Part shown: positions 12,560 to 23,784 of the stretch, piece by piece
Numbering within the stretch: position 1 is the first letter of the stretch
Layout: every line of letters begins with the position of its first letter
Assembly (NCBI RefSeq): GCF_035046485.1
Contig: NC_085136.1
Location: 323,606,175 to 323,670,174 of the forward strand
Origin: Aedes albopictus
Lineage: Eukaryota > Arthropoda > Insecta > Diptera > Culicidae
Reading direction: 5' to 3'
Length of the DNA: 64,000 bases
Translations under genes and position numbers: made by a program
The notes under the pieces: generated by a model
Database searches by the model: none
What the model was told of the DNA's origin: nothing
The model's input: the letters and a program-made list of their open reading frames with translations, nothing else

Positions 12560-12965
12560 GTTTTCTTTATTTCTTTCGTAATCGACTTTTTAAAACATCG
12601 ACGATGGAGCTTTGCGTTGGAGATCCAATTGTAGGGCATGCACAAACTATGTACCGCTGCCGCTCGTTCATGAAGACCTGCAGTCGTTTAGTGTTCTCCA
12701 CTAATACACACCAGGTTTCACTGGCGTACAGAATTCTCCACTGCGTTTCCAAAGCAATCGTAACGCTGGAAGGACTGACATTATACAGTCTACGATTTAG
12801 TTGTGTTGACGTTGAAGTTGATGCCGCCGTACAGCGTAAGATCATCTACAATCTACCAGCGCCATTGACCTAAGCTAGCTCTACTCGATTTCATGCTACG
12901 GATTGCCGTTCAAATTTCCTGCAATGATAGAGTTTCGGCGTTGATACGGGCAATGCAATTACATA
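12560..12965 (-). pseudogene. Non-LTR reverse-transcriptase relic
   Basis: On the minus strand, ETLSLQEI...TAIRSMKSSRA (about 12950-12880, the linker before RT motif 1) jumps by internal deletion to NVNTTKS (about 12810). ETWCVLVENTKRLQVF (about 12720) follows, then NWISNAKLHRRC in a shifted frame (about 12630-12590). These are the landmarks of the region at and after the RT palm in APE-type non-LTR elements. The catalytic box is missing and several stops and frameshifts are present. The clade cannot be fixed. Confidence 0.65.
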
Positions 12966-15214
12966 CAGCTCCGTGGTTACTTGGGTGTTGTAATGGTTAC
13001 GACCACCTTTGCATAACACCTCACCAACGTATTCTGCGCTTTCAGACTAAACATCCCGTCTTGCAATTGAAAAAAATCTGCTCACTGCCGTTCCGAAGTT
13101 TAATTTTTCAAGCACAGTTGTTTACGTTCCAGCCACCAGAACCCTTCTGCCTTGCGCAACTGTTCTTATCAGAAAGGGGGTACCCGGTACGGTCTGACTA
13201 CTGCTTCCCTATCGACCACCTTCCCATCCACCCATTCAAAGTATTCAACGGACGCGATGGACGAGACAGACCGATCGCACGTGTACACGGTTATTATAAC
13301 AATTACCCCACAACTACTGCGCCCCGTCCGTCGTCACTTGACGACAACGCTGGCTGAGTTGAAACCAGAGGCGTCTCGTGACCCGTACAAGTGACTGTGC
13401 ACTTGAAGAGTTTTCACATGGGACTGTAGTGCAGATGGAAAACATCAGGATAAAACTATTTTGTTATTTCAATTGATGAAACAGGGGTTTTCTACCGCCA
13501 TCTGTATAAGCTACTTCAGCCTTCGCTCGCCCATTGTAACCGTAGATAGGTCCTTATTCCTTTGTGCAAGAGGGGTCAATATTATTTTATCGGAATTGGG
13601 GAAGCAAGAGTAGGCATTATCCACCTATTATTTAGCAAATTTTTCGGAATAGCTTTTAAACTTCGGATTATTGGATAACTGGCACTGAGCAAAAAGTGGA
13701 AGAACCATTACACAATTATAGGTCACTCTGTAACAATTATTAGTCATTCAGTTCTCCACGCTATATTACCCATGTGATTGTGCTATGACTGTAGTCTAAA
13801 TACGCGTATCTGTCTAAGGATAAGCATTCGAGGACGGAATTCAAATTACATATCTGAGTACACCTAATCGAAAAGGGTATTCTGCTTACATTGTTCAAGA
13901 AGCCGGTAGCTTTTCCACAATTAACCGCCTGGCAAACAAATTGCGGGAGTAGATTGTCTTACGATATCGAGCTTCATTTTCTTTTGAATATTTGTGAAAA
14001 AATGAAACCATATGCGACGAGCAACTAAGTACTGAATGAAAATGCCTCCCATTCAGCTCCACCCAAAGGCATGTACGCATGCCGAAAGAGTGACTGGGCG
14101 GCCTCCTGGGTACAAGCTCTCTCGCTTTGCTCTCTTGCTAAAGCTAGCTCTAATGCGACGTTGCCAAACTTAGCAGCTACCCCGCGGGCCGCGAGCGCAA
14201 CCAAACAATCTTTCCTTTCCTCCACCACCGATGAGGCCCACGTCCATTGGCAGAAGTGAACAAATTTTTTACTAATACATTGCCAATGCACCACAGAACA
14301 GTCCAACACAAGTAAACACAGTTCTTGTATGCATATACAGCGATCCTGTGTACTGCTGGAAGTGAACTGAGGCGAGAGTTATTTTGACGACGCTCTCACA
14401 AGTGCGTTTCGCATGCTCGACGTCGAGCTCTCTGGCAGCAGCAGGGTGGTGGCAAAGTGAGATTGAGTTGGAAAATTGAATAGATTCCTATTGGATACGT
14501 ACTGGTATCTCATAGTGGTTTGTGCACTTGATGTTGTGAACATAAAAAGGATAAATTAGTATTTTTTTTATCATTTGTAGGATAATGTTGAAATTATAGT
14601 GATTTATTTTACTTTTTATCAACTGTGTAGTGAACGCAGTGGACCTATGGACGAGACGCCACTGGTTGAAACCACCAACTTCACATCAGAAATTTCTGTT
14701 ACGTTCAAGCGGTCAGCATTAGTGGAGCTGGTGAAGCGATAGAGGCCTTTTCGTTCGGAAGGGTTTGCAGCGACTGACTGGTGTGGCGAGATTTCGTCGA
14801 CAAGGTCGCGAGGCGCGACTATTATTGAATCAATTTTCAAGAACGAATCTTAATCCCTTGTCATCCAAGGGCATTGCTAACAACGTAAAGAACCGTTTTT
14901 TGTCGCACTCATAAGTTCGTCGAAACATTCGTTGAAAAAGCGGTCCTCACCGAAGGTCTATTAGTTTTTATCATCCACGTACGTCCCCAACCCCCATTTC
15001 GACGAAAATTTCAAAATTCAAATGGCTGGTTCTCAGTCATTTTTCAACGGATTTTAAAAATTTTTGCACCAATCGATCACAAATTCCTTCTAGTTTTCAG
15101 AACCGGAGTCCACTTTACGGAAGCGGTCATGGTTCCGGAATTATTCCGGGGAGTCGTGGGGTAACCTCCTTATCGCTCATGGTGGCCACATTGTAACGTT
15201 AGCTAAAACCTCAC
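12966..15214. other. Mostly unique noncoding DNA
   Basis: No exon or transposon boundary is established, apart from the repeat at 13785-13905. A frame at 14619-14840 on the minus strand (73 aa, starting MKIDSIIVAPRDLVDEI) has mosquito-like codon choice but no recognised domain and no convincing splice sites, so it is not called a gene. Confidence 0.3.
13785..13905 (+). repeat. Half copy of the repeat at 29810-29955
   Basis: TACGCGTATCTGTC, GGATAAGC, a GGCGGAATT-like block and GGGTATTCTGCTTA occur in the same order and spacing as at 29.83-29.95 kb. The 5' half of the hammerhead-like core found there (CTGANGA) is absent here, and the GAAA box is TAAA, so this copy could not fold into that structure. 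Confidence 0.55.
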
Positions 15215-16600
15215 ATGCAGCATATCAATCTTCATGATTTTGGAAAACAGGAACTCTAGAAGGTATTTCAAGACTTTCTGGACATATTGGCCACTATCGG
15301 AGATACTCCGGGAACTTGGTGCCCCCAGGGGAGTGGCCAGTTCATGTTTTTTTCTGAACCCTGTATTGCGACATATCATTCTTCATGATTTTGCAAAACA
15401 AGAACTCTAGAATGCATTTCGAGACTTTCTGGACATATTGGCCACTATTTGAGATACTCCGGGAACCTGGTGTCCCCGGGGAAGTGGCCAGTTCGTGATT
15501 TTTTTCTGAACCCTGTCTTGCGATACATCATTCTTCATGATTTTGCAAAACAAAAACTCAAGAATGCACTTCAAGACTTTCTGGACATATTGGCCACTAT
15601 CTGAGATACACCGGGAACCTGGTGTCCCCGGGGAAGTGGCCAGTTCGTGATTTTTTTCTGAACCCTGTCTTGCGACATATCATTCTTCATGATTTTGCAA
15701 AACAAGAACCCTGGAAGGTATTGTGACTCTTTCTGGACATATTGGCCACTATCGGAGGTATTCCGGGAACCTAGTGCCCCCGGAGAAGTGGCCAGTTCGT
15801 GTATTTTGTGTGTCGTGCCACAGAATTGACTTTTGCATATCTTGACCACTATCAAGGTATTCCAGGATCCTGGTGCCCCGGGGAAGTGGCCTGTTTATGA
15901 TTATTTCTGAAGCCAGGCTGGCGACATTTCAATAGAAGACATTTGGAGACTTTTTGGATATACTGGCCACCAGCAGAGGTACTCCGAGAACCTGGCTCCC
16001 CCGGGGAAACCGCCAGTTCGTGATTTTTTTTGAACCCGGTCTTGCAACATTTCAATCTTCATAATTTGGCATAATAGGAACTCTAGAAGACATTTCAAGA
16101 CTTTTTGGAAATATTGGCCACTATCAGAGTTACTTCTGGAACTTGGTTGCCCGATGAAGTGGCCAATTTTTGATTCCCTCTGAAGCCTGTTTTGCGACAT
16201 ACATATCAATCTTCTTGATTTTGCAAAACAAGAACTGTAGGAAACTTTTGGAGACTTTTTGGATATACAGGCCACTATCAGAGGTGCTCAGAGAATCTGA
16301 TTATTCCAAGGGAGCCACCAGTTCGTGATTTTGAAAACGGTCTTGCAACATTTCAATCGTCATAATATTGCAAAACAAGAACTCTAGAAGATATTTCAGG
16401 TATTTTTGTCATGTTAGCCACACTCAGAAGATACTTCGAGATACTTGTATGACCCCGGTTTTATGACATATCAATTTTTATCATTTTGCAAAACAACAAC
16501 TGTTTGGACATATTGACCAGTCCTTCAGGAACCTGTTTTCTGATAAGAGGCCAATTTGTGAAAATTTTCTGATCCTTGTTTTTCGACACATCAATATTCA
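15215..16600. repeat. ~152-bp tandem repeat
   Basis: Markers TTTTGCAAAACAAGAACTCT and GGGGAAGTGGCCAGTTCGTG recur. Starts of TTGCAAAACA (or variants) at 15240, 15391, 15543 and 15695 are 151-152 bp apart. Later copies (about 16060, 16211, 16368) are more diverged. Roughly eight to nine copies are recognisable. Further fragments lie at 17350-17460 and 17640-17670, inside the loop of the neighbouring inverted repeat. Minus-strand frames of 60-120 aa here are repeat artefacts. Confidence 0.85.
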
Positions 16601-16697
16601 TAATTTTCCTCCTCAAGCGGTTTACAGATAACACGAATAATTCCTTAGAGAAAAGGTTTGTGGGATCATCTCGTTGGATTTCGCTCGATTATGTTCA

Positions 16698-18329
16698 GAA
16701 TTTGTACGGAGTATATTTTTAGGGGTTCTTCAAAGAGTTTATCTTAGGAATCCTTATGAAATTCTTCCAAGCAGTTCCTCAGACTACTTCCAGAAGTGAT
16801 TTCACGATACTTCGACGAATGGGATACTTACATGTAGTTTCTTGATATTTCCAGATATCCATATCCAGATATCCATTTCCAGATATCCAGATTTCCAGAT
16901 ATTATCCAAAATTACTTTTTTGTTTTCCCTACTGGGTTTCTCTCTGGGATTCCTCCAAGGATTAGGTTATTTTTTGGATTTCGGTGTGAAGTTCTTATTT
17001 GGACACCTAAAATAATGTTTGATGACTGTGAATTTTGCAGGTACTGCTTCTAGGGTTGACCCAGGTGCCAATTTTAAAATTCTTCCACCAGGAATTGATA
17101 ATTTTTTTTTTCGAAGTACGAACTCTGGGTTTTACTTTCTGAAATTGCTCCAGGAGTTTCTTCTGAAATTCACCCAGATTATTATTTGGATATTCCTATA
17201 AGAGTTCCTCCGGCGTTTTCTTCAAAAGCTCCTATGATAATTGTTCCAGGATTTTTTCTTCAATAATTCCTTTTGAAATTTCTCCATGAGTTCCCACAGA
17301 ACTTCTGCTTGGGATTTTTTCATAAAAAAAGTTAAAAACGTTCCTGCCACATATCACTTCATGATTTTGTAAAACAAGAACTCTTGACCATTATTAGAGG
17401 TTCTTCGAGAACCTCGTGCGACATGAATCTTCATGATTTTACAAAACAGAATAATTTGGTCATATTGGTCACTGCCAGAGGTACATCAGCAACCTTATTC
17501 CCTTGGGGAAGTGGACTGTTTGTGTTTTTTTTTTCTGAACAAATATAGGGTCAGGGATTTTTGTAGGAGTTTCCCGGTAATACGTCCAGAACTTTTTCTT
17601 GACGTTTTATGTGATTCTAGAATGTCTTATCCTGTTCATTCATGAATTTGCAAAACAAGAACTCTAGAAGACCTCTTCTATGAATCGCAGATGGAACTTC
17701 AAAATGGATAGAATTTCATTTTTTATGAAAAAATCCTAAGCAGAAATTCTGTGGGAACTCATGGAGAAATTTCAAAAGGAATTATTGAAGAAAAAAATCC
17801 TGGAACAATTATCATAGGAGCTGTTGAAGAAAACGCCGGAGGAACTCTTATAGGAATATCCAAATAATAATCTGGGTGAATTTCAGAAGGAACTCCTGGA
17901 GCAATTTCAGAAAGTAAAACCCAGAGTTCGTACTTCGAAAAAAAAAAATATCAATTCCTGGTGAAGGAATTATAAAATTGGCACCTGGGTCAATCCTAGA
18001 AGCAGTACCTGGAAAATTCACAGACATCAAACATTATTTTAGGTGTCCAAATAAGAATTTCACACCGAAATCCAAAAAATAACCAAATCCTTGGAGGAAT
18101 CCCAGAGAGAAACCCAGTAGGGAAAACAAAAAAGTAATTTTGGATAATATCTGGTTATCTGGATATGGATATCTGGAAATATCAAGAAACTACATGTAAG
18201 TATTCCATTCGTCGAAGTATCGTGAAATCACTTCTGGAAGTAGTCTGAGGAACTGCTTGGAAGAATTTTATAAGGATTTCTAAGATAAACTCTTTGAAGA
18301 ATCCCTAAAAATATACTCCGTACAAATTC
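16698..18329. repeat. Long inverted repeat, arms ~0.6 kb
   Basis: The left arm is about 16698-17330 and the right arm about 17718-18329, reverse complementary over nearly their full length. Over the inner 300 bp I count only about ten differences. The two arms even give near-identical 60-aa translations in opposite orientation (17019-17201 plus, 17848-18030 minus). The ~390-bp loop holds pieces of the neighbouring 152-bp repeat. A transcript through it would fold into a hairpin of about 600 bp. Confidence 0.9.
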
Positions 18330-19230
18330 TCAAAACTCCGTCGACGTTAGCCTGAGAAACCTGATAGTTGTCGGCCTCTCACAAACTGCGACTTGCACAA
18401 CTAGTCAGTCACCACCAATAACAACGGCCTGCAGGTGTAATAATTTTCTCATGCTATGCGGGGACGGTTCGCTGAGAGAAAGTTGTTTAAGATATAAGTT
18501 ATAAGCAACTGTCACGTGACGAATTGGATTGTTTCTTACGAGTCCAAGTCGACGAATTTTAAAGGGCTCGGGTTGAAGCACAAAGACCATCCGCCGTGAC
18601 CTAACCAGCAGCTAGAGCGTGCTGTTTGGCCATGACACCTAGCTCTAGAACACGCGCCCGTATTGCTTTGCTACAGTGCGGTAGAAGAAAGAACTGCCTG
18701 TGGCAACGCGTAGTTTTCCTTGTTTAAACGAGCTGGTCTAGGCTGGATCCACCATGATCCATGGCAACGCCACCACACAAAGGAAAACTAACTTTTTCCT
18801 TGTGCTGGGTCAGGATGGGTTACCGAAGAAAACGAGGAACAACTCACACCAATAACAGCCAGCGCGAGAACAGGGAAGACGCATATTGGCTGCCACAGCA
18901 GCACACAGTGTTTTCCTTTATCGTCTGGGTTCAAAGACGACGATGACTGGGACGACGACGATGCTGATGATGGGGGTGGGATTGCTTTTTAAGAGGAGTT
19001 GCTGTGATGCATTGCGGCCTGGTCTGACGGGTGTGTATTTATTGGCTACTCTACCACCGCGTCAAGAGACTTTCCGGGACAAGAAAAAGACGCAAATAGT
19101 GGAGGTTCACGACCGACGGAAATGTGGCTTTTAATATCTCCACGATATAATGTCGCAAGAAAGGAAATGCTGATTTCCGAGGTGACAACAAACTTAAAAT
19201 TCAACAATGTTAGCATAATTCGCTAACAAC
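18330..19230. other. Unique noncoding DNA
   Basis: Nothing recognisable. GAC-type triplets occur near 18940-18965. No splice-bounded exon is apparent on either strand. Confidence 0.3.
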
Positions 19231-19920
19231 GAGCTTGGTAGACTAGTGGCTATCGTTTCTGATTTCAATGCAGAAGATCATTGGTTCAATTCCTGGCTCT
19301 TCCGTTTTCTTCCACTTTACTTTTTATATACACAACTTATGTATATTTAAGGACAGACTTGTTAGAATCCCAAAATGGCCGCCACAATGGCCGACTTTGA
19401 CACCTACTCACGATTTCAAGGGCACATATCTCTTCGTAAATAAAATCAGCGCACCTGAGCTTCTCATTTTAAGCTTATTACAAGTTAGCCTGAACAGAAT
19501 AATAAAATGCACTGTTGTTTGAAGCTTGCTTCTTGAGATTTGTGCGTCTGAAGTTCTGATGCACTTTGAGACGTTTGTCCTTAAATGTTCGGAGCCATCG
19601 CTAGAACCAGAAACGGGTTGAAAACCCCGATTACTTTCCTGTGGGTGAAGCACTGTAGGGTGGAGTGGGACAAGATGAGTCACCTAAGGATGGATCATCA
19701 TAACTTTGTATATACAAATTGTATTCGTTACCATTGCCCAACTACACTCCGACATCCGCATGAACTTAAGCTGTGTAGGCACAGTGAACTCTATGATCTG
19801 CCGTTGACAAGCGATTACAACCATCACTTTCTCCTCCCTCTCTCCCCATATTGACCTACAAATCTGACGTAGCAGGCGCCATTCTCGCCTAAACAGTGAA
19901 GATCACCAACACTCCCACAC
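19231..19920 (+). mobile_element. tRNA-headed SINE-like composite, copy 1
   Basis: A tRNA-like head at 19231-19302 has A-box-like TGGTAGACTAGTGGC and B-box-like GGTTCAATTCC. Downstream, blocks such as GCTAGAACCAGAAACGGGTTG, shortened here to its core (about 19600), and the stretch around 19810-19890 match the minus-strand copy at 40400-40890 over several hundred bases. The two copies therefore share more than the head. The SINE is probably embedded in a larger element, or carries a long body. Confidence 0.6.
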
Positions 19921-20510
19921 TGAACATGCCTGTTAGTCTCAAGCAGCAATCTCATTGGTTTCTTGTCTGAGTGTAGCTGGTTTGGCGATACTGGAATAGC
20001 ATTTACGGACGATCTCAAAAACTCAGAAATTCAGGAGGTTTCAGAGACAGTTTAGGAGATTTATGAAGATTTCGGGTGATTTTAAGGAGCTTTAAGGCGG
20101 TTCCAGAAAGGTTTGAAGTGGTTTCAGGAGATGGGTGTCATAAAGTCTCTGAAACTCCTGAAACTGAAGCTCCCTGATGCCTTTTCGAAATCTCCAGCTA
20201 CCCGCTGGAACTCTTTTAAGCGCCACGTCAAACCTACAGAAACTCTTCTGGAGCTCCAGAAGTGGTTGCCCACGGCAATATCGTCTACGTAGATCAGAGA
20301 TACATTATGTATTTTTGTTTTTTTTTTACGTATAAACAGGGATCAGCTGCTGGGGTACAAAATCTCATATTCTTGAAACAATCTTGTGTATCTAAACTTG
20401 CTCTCTCTGTTTGTTTCAGTCCATTAGTGACTCTTCTGTTGTTTGCGCACGTCGTTAGGTTTGCTGTTCCCTAGCCTAGATATTTCTTCCTGTAGCTAGT
20501 ATAGTATCGG

Positions 20511-22682
20511 TCAGGCTAAGGCCGGGGTGGCCTCTGCTGTACATAGTAGCCGCCTCCATTCCACTCGGTCCATGGCTGTTTGTCTCCAGTTCCGCACTCT
20601 GCGTAGGGTCCGCAGATCGTCCTCCATTTGGTCGACCCACCTAGCTCGCTGCGCTCCACGTCTTCTTGTACCGGTCGGATGACTCTCGAGAACCATTTTA
20701 GTCGGGTTGCTATCCGACATCCTGATGACGTGACCCGCCCACCGTAGCCTCCCGATTTTCGCGGTATGGACGACGGTTGGTTCTCCCAGCAGCTGATGTA
20801 GCTCGTGGTTCATTCGCCTTCTCCAAGTCCCGTCTTCCATCTGCACTCCGCCGTAGATGGTACGCAACACCTTCCGTTCGAAAACTCCAAGGGCGCGTTG
20901 GTCCTCTGCACGTAGGGTCCATGTTTCGTGCCCATAGAGGACGACCGGTCTAATCAACGTTTTGTAGATGGTTAACTTCGTGTTACGGCGAACTTTATTC
21001 GATCGTAGAGTTCTGCGGAGTCCAAAGTAGGCACGATTTCCTGCCACAATGCGCCTCTGAATTTCTCTGCTAGTGTCGTTGTCGTCGGTCACCAGTGAGC
21101 CCAAGTACACGAATTCTTCAACCGCCTCGATTTCATCACCGTCGATATGAATTCGGGGTGGCGGGCGCGGTGATTCCTCCCTGAAGCCTTTTGCCATCAT
21201 GTACTTTGTCTTCGACACATTAATGACTAATCCGATTCGCCTGGCTTCACTCTTTAGTCGGATGTACGTTTCCGCCATCGTCTCAAATTTAGGAGCAATA
21301 ATATCAATATCATCGGCGAAACCAAGCAGCTGAACGGACTTCGTGAAAATCGTCCCACTCGTGTTTATCCCCGCTCTTCTTATTACACCCTCCAAAGCAA
21401 TGTTGAACAGCAAGCACGAAAGACCATCACCTTGCCGTAACCCTCTGCGAGATTCGAAGGGACTCGAGAGTGTCCCTGATACTCGAACTACGCACATCAC
21501 TCGATCCATCGTCGCCTTGATCAACCGTATCAGTTTATCCGGGAATCCGTATTCGTGCATAATCTGCCATGGCTGTTCTCGATCGATTGTATCATACGCC
21601 GATTTGAAATCGATGAACAAGTGATGTGTGGGCACGTTGTATTCGCGGCATTTCTGCAACACCTGGCGGATGGCGAACATCTGGTCCGTTGTAGCGCGTT
21701 CACCCATAAATCCAGCCTGATATTGCCCCACGAACTCTCTTGCAATCGGTGATAGACGGCGGCATAAAATTTGAGAGAGTATCTTGTAGGCAGCGCTCAG
21801 TAGTGTGATCGCGCGGTAGTTCCCGCAATCCAACTTGTCGCCCTTTTTGTAGATGGGACACACGATACCTTCCATCCATTCCTCCGGTAATACTTCCTCC
21901 TCCCAAATCTTGGTAATGACCCAGTGTAGTGCTCTCACCAGTGCTTCTCCACCGTATTTTAGAAGCTCGCTTGGTAGTTGATCTGCTCCAGCGGCTTTGT
22001 TGTTTTTGTACCGGCCAATCTCTTGAAGGTTAGGGGCCGGAAGTCTTTCGTCCTGTGCACATACTCCTAGATCTGTTACCACGCCACCTTCGGTACTTGC
22101 AACGTCGCCATTGAGGTGCTCATCGTAATGCTGCCGCCACCTCTCGACCACCTCACGCTCGCTCGTGAGAATATTCCCGTGATTATCTCGGCACATGTCG
22201 GCTTGTGGCACAAAGCCTCTGCGCGAGCGGTTCAGCTTCTCGTAGAACTTTCGTGTGTCCTTAGCGCGGTACAGCTCTTCCATCGCTTCGCGATCTCGTT
22301 CTTCCTGCTGGCGCTTCTTCATCCGAAAGACTGAGTTCTGCCTGTTCCGCGCCTGTTTGTAACGTGCCTCATTCGCTCTCGTACGGTGTTGCAGCATTCT
22401 CGCCCATGATGCATTCTTCTCGCTTTTCAACTGTTCACATTCGCCGTCGTACCAGTCGTTTCTGTGATTCGGAGTCGCGAAGCCTAGTGCTGTAACCGAG
22501 GTACTACCTATGGCGGATCGGATGTCCCTCCAGCCATCTTCAAGTGTAGCTGCGCCAAGCTGCTCTTCCGTTGGTAGGGCCACTGCTATCTGCTGCGCGT
22601 AGTCTTGAGCCACTTCTACGTTACGCAGCTGCTCGATGTTGAGTCGCGGCGTTCGACTGTCGAAAGTTTTGAGCGCATGCAT
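20511..22682 (-). CDS. RTE-type retrotransposon reverse transcriptase, intact frame
   Basis: A 723-residue open frame without stops. Residues 1-50 continue from the endonuclease (NIEQLRNVEVAQDYAQQ). An RT fingers/palm region spans about 270-530, with NNKAAGADQLPSELLKYGG (227-245), LFIDFKSAYD (Asp358), GLRQGDGLSCLLFN (414-427) and the catalytic box FADD (Asp457, Asp458). The C-terminal part has RLRWAGHVIRM (645-655) and the Arg/Trp-rich tail usual in RTE elements. The first Met is only an in-frame methionine; the true protein starts upstream in the endonuclease, from which it is separated by a frameshift near 22660. The pre-RT segment near residue 222 seems slightly short. All three RT aspartates are present, so the element decayed recently, but it has lost autonomy. 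Confidence 0.92.
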   Translation of the reverse strand: MHALKTFDSRTPRLNIEQLRNVEVAQDYAQQIAVALPTEEQLGAATLEDGWRDIRSAIGSTSVTALGFATPNHRNDWYDGECEQLKSEKNASWARMLQHRTRANEARYKQARNRQNSVFRMKKRQQEERDREAMEELYRAKDTRKFYEKLNRSRRGFVPQADMCRDNHGNILTSEREVVERWRQHYDEHLNGDVASTEGGVVTDLGVCAQDERLPAPNLQEIGRYKNNKAAGADQLPSELLKYGGEALVRALHWVITKIWEEEVLPEEWMEGIVCPIYKKGDKLDCGNYRAITLLSAAYKILSQILCRRLSPIAREFVGQYQAGFMGERATTDQMFAIRQVLQKCREYNVPTHHLFIDFKSAYDTIDREQPWQIMHEYGFPDKLIRLIKATMDRVMCVVRVSGTLSSPFESRRGLRQGDGLSCLLFNIALEGVIRRAGINTSGTIFTKSVQLLGFADDIDIIAPKFETMAETYIRLKSEARRIGLVINVSKTKYMMAKGFREESPRPPPRIHIDGDEIEAVEEFVYLGSLVTDDNDTSREIQRRIVAGNRAYFGLRRTLRSNKVRRNTKLTIYKTLIRPVVLYGHETWTLRAEDQRALGVFERKVLRTIYGGVQMEDGTWRRRMNHELHQLLGEPTVVHTAKIGRLRWAGHVIRMSDSNPTKMVLESHPTGTRRRGAQRARWVDQMEDDLRTLRRVRNWRQTAMDRVEWRRLLCTAEATPALA

Positions 22683-22866
22683 ACAGCGACTAAGTAGTGA
22701 TCCGAATCTATATTCGCACTGCGGTATGTGCGGACATTGGTTATATCCGAGAAGAATTTAACGTCGATTAGAACGTGGTCGATTTGGTTTTCTGTTTGAT
22801 GGTCGGGTGATCTCCAGGTGGCTTTGTGGATATCTTTGCGGGGGAAGAAGGTGCTTCGGACTACCA
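22616..22866 (-). pseudogene. RTE endonuclease, C-terminal part
   Basis: Translation gives FFPRKDIHKATWRSPD, NQIDHVLIDVKFFSDI and RTYRSANIDSDHYLVAV. These are the C-terminal AP-endonuclease motifs (IDHV and the SDH triad) of RTE elements. It overlaps the RT frame by 67 bp in another frame, so a single-base-scale frameshift near 22660 separates them. Its upstream part continues beyond the inserted element at 23725-23784. Confidence 0.88.
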
Positions 22867-22868
22867 TA

Positions 22869-23722
22869 CACAGAAAAAAATATTGAAATTTAAACTTAAT
22901 GTAAATCGTGAACAGTGTAACTTTACATTGAATGATGTGACGTGAAAGTTTAAAATTAAATTAAAATCAATGCACATTATTGGAGCACGAAAAAACACCC
23001 AATATTACAATGGTTTCAATGCAGTATTACAGAATACGTACTTATCAAAAATAAGCTGAAATACGTAAATTTCCATTGATATAACCTTAAATTTCCATCA
23101 ACGTGTAAAACTAAACCGTTCAGCCTCATCAAAACAAAACATGGCCAACAGGAACAGCTCTCGGAGTAAATCAGATTGTCATCGTGCTTTCAAAGTGATT
23201 TATTTTGGCAAATATTTGTGTATAAAACCCGGAGTTTGGCGCATTATTGGTAAGCTGGAAGCAGATATTGAACAATAATGTGGATAATTGATCATTTGAT
23301 CTTTTCTAGGTATCAAACTTTAGGTGGCAAACTGCAGCAGCTGACGACAATTTCAGGCAGCGGGCGAAAGAACAGGATAGAGCGGAATCTGGTTTCAATA
23401 AGTTCACCGACAAGCAGAATCGTGAAATGAAAGTGTTAAATAGTGAAATCGGCAATAAAACATGATGTATGAAAAAATATTGATTTGAGACGTGTTATTT
23501 CTAGCTGCCTAGGGAAGATTCCGATTACTGGGGACATATGGAAAGGGAACAAAACGACCCGGGATAACGTTCGTGTAATATTCAACGACGTTCAAATTTA
23601 CACGATTCGCCTTCTTCATTACGTCGTGTAAAATTAAAACGCTATGGAATTTTGCATTCATTTCGATGCTCCAAATATGTGCATCGAAAAAGACATAAAA
23701 TTACATTTTTATTTTAACTGTG
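22869..23722. mobile_element. TA-flanked MITE inserted in the RTE endonuclease
   Basis: The ends are CACAGAAAAAAATATTG (22869) and, from the other side, CACAGTTAAAATAAAAATG (23722), with TA at 22867-22868 and 23723-23724. Removing the 854 bp and one TA joins ...ASRG to MVVRS... of the endonuclease without changing frame, which proves both ends. No transposase is seen. The termini resemble those of the tRNA-carrying elements at 4488 and 53949 (CACAC, A-run, CTGAAATTT), suggesting one Tc1/mariner-type lineage. Confidence 0.9.
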
Positions 23723-23724
23723 TA

Positions 23725-23784
23725 CCACGGGAGGCTGCAAAGTTTACGCATCGCTGGCCGTTATCATTCGATACGGCGTGCAGG
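23725..23784 (-). pseudogene. RTE endonuclease, upstream piece cut by the gap
   Basis: The minus strand reads NDNGQRCVNFAASRG, the segment just before the MVVRSTFF motif in RTE endonucleases. It abuts the N run, so the N-terminal endonuclease (about 130 aa expected) lies in the gap or is missing. After the gap (from 24285) I see no continuation. Confidence 0.85.

Noticed and set aside
12893..13357. 154-aa plus-strand frame
   Set aside because: No domain. Its start overlaps the antisense of an RT relic, and the rest has no splice or conservation support.
14619..14840. 73-aa minus-strand frame (MKIDSIIVAPRDLVDEI...) with mosquito-like codon choice
   Set aside because: No recognised domain and no convincing splice sites or conservation evidence; kept only as a possibility.
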